The translations under genes and the position numbers were made by a program. From the NCBI GenBank assembly GCA_945870085.1, contig CAMBQX010000122.1, positions 1-5,423 on the forward strand: a DNA stretch of 5,423 nt, read 5' to 3'. This document shows, in pieces, positions 1-5,374 of the stretch. Below the pieces are notes generated by a model. That model made no database searches and was not told the origin of the DNA. It saw nothing but the letters and a program-made list of their open reading frames with translations. This DNA comes from Bifidobacterium breve (lineage in GTDB: Bacteria; Actinomycetota; Actinomycetes; S36-B12). Numbering within the stretch: position 1 is the first letter of the stretch; each line of letters starts with the position of its first letter.

Positions 1-54
1 AACCTAGACTAAATGAATCAGAATCATTTGGGCTGCCAATTACCCCATACCCCA
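1..54 (-). tRNA. tRNA-Gln (anticodon CUG), 3' end cut off by the window edge
   Basis: Read on the minus strand, the cloverleaf starts at 54 with acceptor strand TGGGGTA (54-48). It continues with TG, then a D-stem GGG (45-43) pairing with CCC (32-30) around a loop containing the conserved GG. The anticodon stem AATGA (28-24) pairs with TCATT (16-12) around loop TTCTGAT, which puts anticodon CTG at 21-19. The variable region is TAGT, and the T-arm begins as CTAGGTT and runs off the edge at base 1. The acceptor strand TGGGGTA is the same as in E. coli tRNA-Gln. The T-arm 3' side, the acceptor 3' strand and the CCA end lie outside the window, so they cannot be checked. It lies 69 bp downstream of gltX. 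GltX probably aminoacylates this tRNA with glutamate for later amidation by GatCAB; that last point is inference from the phylum. Confidence 0.92.
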
Positions 55-89
55 TGGGGCCGATTACTTGGCCCTAGTACTGCAGGTCC

Positions 90-111
90 AATCACTCGGC
101 GAAGAGTGATT
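90..111. repeat. Perfect 8-bp inverted repeat between gltX and tRNA-Gln
   Basis: AATCACTC (90-97) and GAGTGATT (104-111) are perfect reverse complements around a 6-base loop, GGCGAA. In a transcript reading through from gltX this would fold as a hairpin beginning 12 nt after the gltX stop. On the minus strand no run of U follows it, so it is not a canonical intrinsic terminator. It could be an mRNA 3'-end stabiliser or processing site, or a DNA operator, because it overlaps the -10 of the tRNA promoter candidate. Confidence 0.5.
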
Positions 112-137
112 ATAGGCGACGGGTCACCCACCACCAA
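102..137 (-). promoter_or_regulatory. Candidate promoter of the tRNA-Gln gene
   Basis: On the minus strand there is a perfect TATAAT at 114-109, preceded by a 17-bp spacer and TTGGTG (137-132), a partial match to TTGACA that keeps the TTG. The predicted start is near 102, giving a pre-tRNA leader of about 48 nt. The -35 and most of the spacer lie inside the last codons of gltX. A tRNA gene commonly has its own strong promoter, which fits. Matches are by eye only; no start site has been mapped. Confidence 0.55.
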
Positions 138-1635
138 TCGCCGCATCCAAGCGCGCCAAACACGCCGATCTACCCAGAATCTCCATCGATTCGAACAATG
201 GGGGCGAAATCCGGCGCCCGGTTATTGCCACCCGCAGTGGGGTGAATGCCAATTTGGGTTTCAGACCCAGCCCGTCGACCAAGGTGACGCGCAAGGCTTC
301 ATGGATCTCGTCGGTTTGCCACCGCGGCAATTCGCCCAAAACCGCCCGCGCGGCTACCAAAGTAGGCGCGGCATCGGGCCCGATAACCCCGCGATCGCCC
401 TCGTCGACAACGAAACTTTCGGCGGGCTGCAGCATGAATGCGAGCATCTCGACCGATTGGCTGAGGTTTTCCATGCGCTCTTGGATCAACGGGGCGGCTA
501 ATTCCAAAATCGACAGCTGCTCACTTGTCGGTTTCGGCAGGATTAACTTCGCAGCAACCAAGAATGGAATGATTCGCTCGACCAACTCCGCCGGTGCCAA
601 GGACCGGATCCAGTCACCATTGATTGCCGTACACTTTTTTAAGTCGAATCTTGCTGGGTTTTGATTAACTCGCTCAAGGGTGAAAACTTCTGCCATCTGC
701 TCTTTGCTGAAGAACTCTTGGTCATCGCCCATTGACCAGCCAAGTAATGCTAGATAATTAAGTAGCGCTTCAGGCAGATATCCGCTTTCACGATACATAA
801 GCAATGAGGACTCTGGATCGCGCTTCGAAAGTTTTCGGTTACCCTCGCCCATCACATACGGCAGGTGACCAAATCGCGGCGTGGTGCCGTCACTTACGTC
901 AATAGCGGCCAGTGCTTCATAGAGGGCAAGCTGGCGAGGGGTCGATGACAGTAGATCCTCACCGCGTAAAACATGAGTTATACGCATTAGCGCATCATCA
1001 ACCGGATTTACGAGGGTATAAAGCGGATCACCATTAGCACGGACCAACACATAATCGGGCACATGCTCGGCCCCGAAGGTGATCGAGCCGCGCACTAGGT
1101 CATCCCATTCAATATCACGATCTGGCATTCGGAATCGAAGTACGGGATCACGGCCTTCGTCCTCGTAGGCCTCCACCTGATCATGGGAGAGTTCGCGGCA
1201 CTTGCCGTCGTAGCCGGGGGTACGGCCTTCCGTCTTGGCCAACTCGCGACGTTCTTCCAGCTCCTGCGATGAGCAATAACAATGATAGGCGAAGCCGCCA
1301 TCGCGTAACCGTTTCGCGACTTCGGCATATACGGGAAGCCGGTCGGACTGACGGTATGGGCCGAAGTCACCACCAACCTCGGGCCCTTCGTCCCAATCCA
1401 AACCCAACCAGCGCAACGAATCCAGCAGCGCGTTGTATGACTCTTCAGTGTCTCGGGCTGAGTCGGTGTCTTCGATCCGAAACACAAAAGTGCCACCGGT
1501 GTGCTTGGCAAACGCCCAGTTAAACAACGCGGTTCGAATCATTCCGACATGCGGATTACCTGTGGGTGACGGACAAAAGCGCACGCGGACCGGTGGCTGC
1601 GAAATTATTTCCTGGGCGATGGGCGTATTAGACAC
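124..1635 (-). CDS. gltX: Glutamyl-tRNA synthetase (class I, catalytic)
   Basis: Attaches glutamate to tRNA(Glu) with ATP in the cytoplasm; in most actinobacteria the enzyme is non-discriminating and also makes Glu-tRNA(Gln). I start it at GTG 1635, giving 503 residues. The open frame extends to 1704, but that extra part lies inside the upstream gene and looks unlike GluRS; GGTGG about 7 nt upstream is a weak ribosome site. Visible motifs: PSPTGNPHVG at 22-31 (the HIGH-signature region), FRIEDTD at 52-58, VLRGEDLLSSTPRQ around 222-235, and KLSKR at 268-272 (the KMSKS equivalent). CYC at 119-121 and a Cys at 146 match three positions of the E. coli zinc site in spacing; a fourth ligand is not obvious. 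The C-terminal third (about 310-500) is the helical anticodon-binding part. Length is normal for the family. The start overlaps the preceding stop by 8 bp, which suggests translational coupling. Whether it is discriminating cannot be told from the sequence alone. Confidence 0.96.
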   Translation of the reverse strand: MSNTPIAQEIISQPPVRVRFCPSPTGNPHVGMIRTALFNWAFAKHTGGTFVFRIEDTDSARDTEESYNALLDSLRWLGLDWDEGPEVGGDFGPYRQSDRLPVYAEVAKRLRDGGFAYHCYCSSQELEERRELAKTEGRTPGYDGKCRELSHDQVEAYEDEGRDPVLRFRMPDRDIEWDDLVRGSITFGAEHVPDYVLVRANGDPLYTLVNPVDDALMRITHVLRGEDLLSSTPRQLALYEALAAIDVSDGTTPRFGHLPYVMGEGNRKLSKRDPESSLLMYRESGYLPEALLNYLALLGWSMGDDQEFFSKEQMAEVFTLERVNQNPARFDLKKCTAINGDWIRSLAPAELVERIIPFLVAAKLILPKPTSEQLSILELAAPLIQERMENLSQSVEMLAFMLQPAESFVVDEGDRGVIGPDAAPTLVAARAVLGELPRWQTDEIHEALRVTLVDGLGLKPKLAFTPLRVAITGRRISPPLFESMEILGRSACLARLDAAIGGG

Positions 1636-2419
1636 GGTCGACCACCGGATTAGTAAGTGTCCCAATACCCTCGATCGCAACGGTGACGTTATTTCCGGCG
1701 ACAATCGGCCCTACCCCGGCCGGTGTGCCCGTGAGAATAATGTCACCGGGTATGAGAGTCATGATCGAACTGATGTATGCGATCAAAGTCGCAATGTCGT
1801 GCACCATGTCATTTGTTGAACCCGCTTGGCGAAGCACGCCATCAACACTGCAGGTTATTCGAGCGTCTTCAACATCAAGGTCGGTTTCGATCCACGGACC
1901 GATAGGACAGAAGGTGTCAAAACCTTTAGCTCGGGACCACTGACCATCAGCGTGCTGCAAATCACGCGCCGTAACATCATTTGCGCAGGTGTACCCCAAG
2001 ATCACCTCTTTAACCCGGTCAACTGGCACATCACTACAAAGGCGCCCGATAACGACCGCGAGCTCGGCCTCGTGCTCGACTTTCTCAGACTGCCAGGGTA
2101 AGGCAATGGATTCACCGGGGCCGATAATGCTGGTGCTCGGCTTCAGGAAAATGAGCGGCGAAGCCGGAACCTGCCCGCCCATTTCTTTCGCGTGGTCTGC
2201 GTAATTCTTGCCGACCGCGACTATTTTGCTCGGCAAGACCGGTGCCAACAAGCGGGTGTCTGCCAGCGGAATTATGCGGCCCTCGGGCACTAAGCCACCA
2301 AACGGATGACCATTGACCAGCACGACCAGGGAAGCCTCGGTTGGCTCGTTTTCGGCAGATACGCCTTCGAGTACGCCGTAGAAAAGCTCGCCGTCAACCA
2401 CAACTCGGACTATGCGCAC
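1628..2419 (-). CDS. Fumarylacetoacetate hydrolase (FAH) family protein
   Basis: A 263-residue member of the FAH superfamily, whose members hydrolyse, decarboxylate or isomerise 2-oxo and enol carboxylic acids with a divalent metal. The N-terminal 60 or so residues form the small domain; the FAH fold follows from about residue 63. Visible signatures: GKNYADHAKEMG at 70-81, FLKPSTSIIGPGE at 91-103, HEAEL at 116-120 with Glu117 and Glu119 as likely metal ligands, NDVTARD at 147-153 with Asp148 as the likely third ligand, Lys165 in AKGFDTFCPIGPW, and TGTPAGVG at 230-237. The start is GTG at 2419, chosen because the MRIVRVV opening matches the family; it lies 13 bp after cimA, with AGG about 10 nt upstream as a weak ribosome site. 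The substrate is unknown: acylpyruvate hydrolase, oxaloacetate decarboxylase or homoprotocatechuate-type isomerase are all possible. A homologue sits next to the GluRS gene in Mycobacterium too (Rv2993c, annotated as such an isomerase), so the neighbourhood is conserved but its reason is unclear. Confidence 0.93.
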   Translation of the reverse strand: MRIVRVVVDGELFYGVLEGVSAENEPTEASLVVLVNGHPFGGLVPEGRIIPLADTRLLAPVLPSKIVAVGKNYADHAKEMGGQVPASPLIFLKPSTSIIGPGESIALPWQSEKVEHEAELAVVIGRLCSDVPVDRVKEVILGYTCANDVTARDLQHADGQWSRAKGFDTFCPIGPWIETDLDVEDARITCSVDGVLRQAGSTNDMVHDIATLIAYISSIMTLIPGDIILTGTPAGVGPIVAGNNVTVAIEGIGTLTNPVVDRV

Positions 2420-2432
2420 CCGCGCAGCCTAT

Positions 2433-4025
2433 CTATTGAGCCGGTGCATCACGCTTGGCCGCCCGGATGAGCCCGAAGGTCACCGCATCTTCAAGTGCCC
2501 GCCAAGAAGCCGCAATTACGTTCTCGTGCACCCCTACCGTTGACCACTGACCGAAGCCATCGCTGGTACCAACCAACACTCGGGTAACGGCATCGGTGCC
2601 TGTGATGCCATCGAGAATGCGAACCTTGTAGTCGATCAACTCGAGCGCGTCGAGCTCTGGGTACAACTGAATAACGGCGGCCCGCAACGCTCGGTCTAGA
2701 GCATTTATCGGGCCATTACCTTCGGCCGTTGAGATGATTCGTTCGCCACTTGCATGCACCTTTACGGTTGCCTCGGTACTTACGCTCCCATCAGCGGCCT
2801 GCTCGACAATCGTGCGCCAGGATTCAACATCGAATCTTCGCTCAGCACCATCCTCATCCAAAAGCAACAGTTCGAAGGATGCATCGGCCGCCTCGAATGT
2901 CCAGCCCTGTGCTTCTAGATCCTTAACTTTGTCGATAACCCTGGTGAGCAATGCAGAATCCCCCGAGAGGTCATAGCCCAATTCACGGCCTTTGAGTTCA
3001 ACCGAAGCCCGACCTGCCATTTCAGTGATTAGGACCCTCATGTCATTTCCAACCAGGGTTGGATCGATGTGGTTGTAGAGATCTGCGGAAACCTTCAGAG
3101 CACTTGCATGTAGCCCGGCCTTATGTGCGAATGCCGAAACCCCAGCGTATGGCTGATGGGTATTTGGTGCGATATTCGCAATCTCGGCAATTGAGTGGGC
3201 AATGCGGACTGTTTCTTTCAGTGCGCCAGCGGGCAAGATGTCGTAACCCAGCTTGGTTACCAAATTCGGGATCACCACGAATAGGTCCGCGTTTCCGGTG
3301 CGCTCGCCATAACCATTCGCCGTGCATTGCACATGGGTGGCACCCGCCTCAACCGCTGCGACGCTGTTTGCGATCGCGCATCCGGTGTCATCTTGGCAGT
3401 GAATGCCGAGCCGGGCAGCGGATCTAGTTGCAACATCGGTGACTGTGGCGGTGATGCCACTCGGCAACATTCCCCCGTTGGTGTCACAGAGCACCACCAC
3501 GCTGGCTCCCGCTGCGTGGGCTACATCGGCTAGGCGAACCCCATAGTCGCGGTCGTGCTTATACCCGTCGAAGAAGTGCTCCATGTCAACAAAAACCCGT
3601 CGACCCTGCGACACCAGGTATTCCACGGTGTCGCGAACCATCGCCTCGTTTTCATCCAAGGTGGTCTTCAGCGCATCTTTCACGTGCAGCACATCGGATT
3701 TAGCCACGATGGTGACCACGGGAGCCCCCGAGTCAAGGAGTGCTTGCACCTGGGGATCATCAGCTACCGCCACACCCGGCTTACGCGTCGCACCAAATGC
3801 CACCAGTTCGGCGTGCTGCAACTCGAGCTCGGTCTTGGCGCGCTCGAAGAACTCGGTGTCCTTAGGCATGGCACCGGGCCAGCCGCCTTCGATGAATCCC
3901 ACCCCGTAGCCATCTAGGAGGCGAGCCACCGCCAACTTGTCGTTGACAGAATACGAAATACCTTCACGCTGGGCGCCATCACGCAAGGTGGTGTCGTACA
4001 CGTGAAAATTGTCGGGGCGGGGCAT
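2433..4025 (-). CDS. cimA: (R)-citramalate synthase, LeuA-like
   Basis: Condenses pyruvate with acetyl-CoA to (R)-citramalate, the first step of the threonine-independent route to 2-oxobutyrate and isoleucine; LeuCD and LeuB do the next steps. The 530 residues comprise a TIM barrel with DTTLRDG at 11-17 (Arg15 and Asp16 catalytic/metal), EGGWPGAMPKD at 46-56, a GIHCQDD segment at 207-213, NGYGERTGN at 237-245, HKAGLHA at 301-307 (the family's accessory substrate loop), then a C-terminal LeuA-type allosteric domain from about 400 to 520, where isoleucine feedback would act. The EGGWPG segment and the overall length separate it from 2-isopropylmalate synthase. The start is ATG, with AGAGGA 5 nt upstream as a strong ribosome site. 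Oddity: the usual HxH metal pair reads His209-Cys-Gln211. The gene follows a putative branched-chain attenuator and leads a tight run with the FAH gene and gltX. Homocitrate synthase is a less likely alternative. Confidence 0.92.
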   Translation of the reverse strand: MPRPDNFHVYDTTLRDGAQREGISYSVNDKLAVARLLDGYGVGFIEGGWPGAMPKDTEFFERAKTELELQHAELVAFGATRKPGVAVADDPQVQALLDSGAPVVTIVAKSDVLHVKDALKTTLDENEAMVRDTVEYLVSQGRRVFVDMEHFFDGYKHDRDYGVRLADVAHAAGASVVVLCDTNGGMLPSGITATVTDVATRSAARLGIHCQDDTGCAIANSVAAVEAGATHVQCTANGYGERTGNADLFVVIPNLVTKLGYDILPAGALKETVRIAHSIAEIANIAPNTHQPYAGVSAFAHKAGLHASALKVSADLYNHIDPTLVGNDMRVLITEMAGRASVELKGRELGYDLSGDSALLTRVIDKVKDLEAQGWTFEAADASFELLLLDEDGAERRFDVESWRTIVEQAADGSVSTEATVKVHASGERIISTAEGNGPINALDRALRAAVIQLYPELDALELIDYKVRILDGITGTDAVTRVLVGTSDGFGQWSTVGVHENVIAASWRALEDAVTFGLIRAAKRDAPAQ

Positions 4026-4055
4026 TGTCGTCCTCTTTCTGGCCGTGGCACAATG

Positions 4056-4083
4056 AAAAAGCCCCCCGCGGGTGCGAAGGGCT
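4056..4083 (-). terminator. Intrinsic terminator, likely the cimA attenuator (possibly also ends ilvE mRNA)
   Basis: In minus-strand RNA, the arm 4083-4074 pairs along its whole length with 4069-4060, giving a 10-bp stem that includes two U-G pairs, around the loop ACCC (4073-4070). A run of U (4060-4056) follows directly. On the opposite strand the two wobble pairs become A-C mismatches, so the hairpin is built for minus-strand transcription. It ends about 30 nt before the cimA ATG, leaving little room for a separate cimA promoter downstream. It may also terminate ilvE transcripts. Confidence 0.85.
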
Positions 4084-4107
4084 GCGCGTCAACGTTGGTT
4101 GACGCGC
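4084..4107 (-). promoter_or_regulatory. 10-bp perfect hairpin upstream of the terminator (proposed antiterminator)
   Basis: GCGCGTCAAC (4107-4098) and GTTGACGCGC (4093-4084) pair perfectly around CAAC. The first base belongs to the leader-peptide stop codon, and the last base abuts the terminator's 5' arm with no gap. Across an A-A mismatch the stem can gain two more pairs, U4109-G4082 and G4110-C4081, taking the base of the terminator stem. This overlap is small, so mutual exclusion of the two hairpins is an inference. A pausing function is the alternative. Confidence 0.7.
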
Positions 4108-4139
4108 TACAAAATAATGCTGCTGACAGTGCTGATCAC
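4107..4139 (-). CDS. Leader peptide MISTVSSIIL, branched-chain amino acid rich
   Basis: A 10-codon minus-strand frame starts at GTG 4139-4137 and ends at TAG 4109-4107. Its product would be MISTVSSIIL: Ile at 2, 8 and 9, Val at 5 and Leu at 10, so half of the residues are branched-chain. It lies in the ilvE-cimA gap and stops at the foot of the first hairpin, as attenuation leader peptides do. With a normal ribosome footprint of about 15 nt, a ribosome waiting at Ile8 would leave the hairpin free, while one at the stop codon would cover its whole 5' arm. No properly spaced ribosome site is visible (AGGGG ends only 1 nt before the GTG), but the proposed transcript starts at the GTG itself, and leaderless translation is common in actinobacteria. 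It is too short to be recognised by homology, and translation is unproven. Confidence 0.7.
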   Translation of the reverse strand: MISTVSSIIL

Positions 4140-4175
4140 GCCCCTATTGTGGCATATTGGCCGGGTAACCGTCAC
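4139..4175 (-). promoter_or_regulatory. Candidate promoter for the leader peptide and cimA
   Basis: On the minus strand, GTGACG (4175-4170, four of six to TTGACA), an 18-bp spacer and CACAAT (4151-4146) resemble a housekeeping promoter; the -10 keeps the key A and final T of TAnnnT. Six bases separate it from 4139, so the predicted first transcribed base is the G of the leader-peptide GTG, giving a leaderless mRNA. The match is modest and unmapped. Confidence 0.45.
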
Positions 4176-4178
4176 CAC

Positions 4179-4190
4179 TTGGCCAATTGG
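4179..4190. repeat. Overlapping palindromes upstream of the cimA promoter candidate
   Basis: TTGGCCAA (4179-4186) and CCAATTGG (4183-4190) are perfect palindromes sharing four bases. Another TTGGCC occurs at 4157-4162, inside the spacer of the promoter candidate, 22 bp away. They lie just upstream of and inside the promoter candidate, where a regulator could bind. No known operator is recognised, and short palindromes like these can arise by chance. Confidence 0.3.
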
Positions 4191-4216
4191 CACCCCTGCA
4201 GCCCATCAAAAGCCAC

Positions 4217-5341
4217 CTAGCAGATGGTGTGCATCCAGTTATGGCGATCTGGGGCGGCGCCGGTCTGGATATCAAGAAGTGCTTGGCGAAGTTTCATGGT
4301 CAGGACTCCCGTGCGGCCACCGGCCACCTCCCAGGCCCCACTTTCCCTGGACTTGACTTGCCCAACCGGAGTGATGACGGCGGCGGTACCACAGGCGAAG
4401 ACTTCGCTGATCGCCCCACTGGCGCAGCCATCTCGCCAATCCTCAACACTTATCCGGCCTTCATCGGCTCGGATCCCGAGGTCTTCGGCGACGGTGAGCA
4501 AGGACTCCCTCGTGATGCCCGGTAGCAGGGCACCGGTTAGTTGCGGGGTGACGATGCGCGCTGAATCCCCCTCGCCATAGACGAAGTACAGATTCATCCC
4601 GCCCATCTCTTCGATCCAGCGGCGCTCAACTGCATCTATCCAAACAACTTGATCGCATCCATGCTGGGCGGCCTCAGCCTGCGCGACAAGTGAGGCTGCG
4701 TAGTTGCCCGCGCACTTGGCCTCACCGGTGCCACCGGGTGCAGCGCGGACATACTCATCCGACAGCCACACTGATACCGGCTTAACGCCCTGCGGAAAGT
4801 ACGCACCGGCAGGGGAGGCAATCAGCAGATACTCATAAGCATTGCTGGGGCGTACGCCCAAGCCAACTTCGGTGGAAATCATGAAGGGGCGCAGGTAAAG
4901 GGATTTTTCTTGGTCACTTGGTACCCATGCTTGATCCTGGCGGACCAGTGCTTCGATCGAACCCAGGAATAACTCATCGGGTAGTTCGGCCATCGCCAAC
5001 CGGCGAGCGGAGCGGGCGAAACGCTCAGAGTTCTTGATCGGTCGAAATGTTTTGATGCTGCCGTCTGCGTGCCTGTAGGCCTTAAGGCCCTCAAAAATTG
5101 CTTGGCCGTAATGCATGACATTCGTGGCCGGATCCAGCATCAGTGGGCCGTACGGAACTAACTCTTCGCCATGCCACCCGTCTTCGGTTGTCCATTTCGC
5201 GCGTACCATGTGGTCGGTGAAGTACTTTCCGAAACCCGGATTGGCCATGATGGCATCGCGCTCCGTGATTGACCTAGGCGCCGTTGACGCCTTGATCGCA
5301 ATTGGCCAGAGCGAAGTTCCGGACTCGGTGCTGGTGGTCAT
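4217..5341 (-). CDS. ilvE: Branched-chain amino acid aminotransferase (fold type IV PLP enzyme)
   Basis: Carries out the reversible glutamate-dependent transamination that finishes Ile, Val and Leu synthesis in the cytoplasm. I choose ATG 5341 (374 residues): GAGGGAG lies 6 nt before it, whereas starting at GTG 5356 would put that ribosome site inside the coding sequence. Visible signatures counted from this ATG: NPGFGKYFTDHM around 34-45, HYGQAIFEGLKAYR ending at 90, YLRPFMI from 149, GGTGEAK with Lys209 as the PLP Schiff-base lysine followed by CAGNYAAS, EEMGGMNLYFV with Glu245 in the conserved position, and EVFACGTAAVITP with Gly318-Thr319 in the phosphate-binding turn. The end WMHTIC resembles the usual C-terminus. 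Length is normal for the large (type II) bacterial branched-chain aminotransferases. The gene is intact and is followed after 41 bp by the promoter candidate for cimA; the pathway link is that CimA supplies the carbon skeleton that IlvE aminates into isoleucine. Confidence 0.95.
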   Translation of the reverse strand: MTTSTESGTSLWPIAIKASTAPRSITERDAIMANPGFGKYFTDHMVRAKWTTEDGWHGEELVPYGPLMLDPATNVMHYGQAIFEGLKAYRHADGSIKTFRPIKNSERFARSARRLAMAELPDELFLGSIEALVRQDQAWVPSDQEKSLYLRPFMISTEVGLGVRPSNAYEYLLIASPAGAYFPQGVKPVSVWLSDEYVRAAPGGTGEAKCAGNYAASLVAQAEAAQHGCDQVVWIDAVERRWIEEMGGMNLYFVYGEGDSARIVTPQLTGALLPGITRESLLTVAEDLGIRADEGRISVEDWRDGCASGAISEVFACGTAAVITPVGQVKSRESGAWEVAGGRTGVLTMKLRQALLDIQTGAAPDRHNWMHTIC

Positions 5342-5368
5342 CGGTGGCTCCCTCACGTATTTGGGGTA

Positions 5369-5374
5369 ACGCTA
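5369..5374 (-). promoter_or_regulatory. Possible -10 element upstream of ilvE
   Basis: Minus-strand TAGCGT (5374-5369) fits the actinobacterial TAnnnT pattern and would give a start around 5362 and a 5' leader of about 20 nt to the ilvE ATG. The hexamer 17 bp upstream is GTGGTA, a poor -35. The 82 bp between the ilvE ATG and the window edge otherwise show no gene or clear terminator. A TAA on the minus strand at the very edge (5423-5421) could be the stop of an upstream gene, but this cannot be tested here. Confidence 0.3.

Noticed and set aside
90..111. Intrinsic terminator after gltX
   Set aside because: The hairpin is perfect but no U run follows on the minus strand, so it does not meet the definition.
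13..664. Plus-strand open frames of 162 and 140 codons opposite the end of gltX
   Set aside because: They lie antisense to a clear GluRS coding frame, overlap each other, have no recognisable motifs, and one begins inside the tRNA; they are shadows of the codon pattern.
1636..1704. 23-residue N-terminal extension of GltX back to ATG 1704
   Set aside because: The extension is entirely within the FAH coding sequence, lacks similarity to GluRS, and the GTG at 1635 gives the family-typical length and a typical stop/start overlap.
3059..3533. Plus- and minus-strand small frames inside cimA (68 to 122 codons)
   Set aside because: No motifs, implausible composition, and complete overlap with the conserved barrel of CimA.
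4026..4216. T-box riboswitch for branched-chain tRNA in the ilvE-cimA gap
   Set aside because: The gap is too short for the T-box stem I specifier loop architecture and I see no T-box antiterminator consensus; the leader-peptide explanation fits better.
4002..4525. Plus-strand frames across the ilvE-cimA gap and the end of ilvE
   Set aside because: They run antisense through the terminator, leader and ilvE with no motif; the minus-strand reading explains the region better.
5342..5356. IlvE start at GTG 5356
   Set aside because: It would place the clear GAGGGAG ribosome site inside the gene; ATG 5341 lies 6 nt after it.
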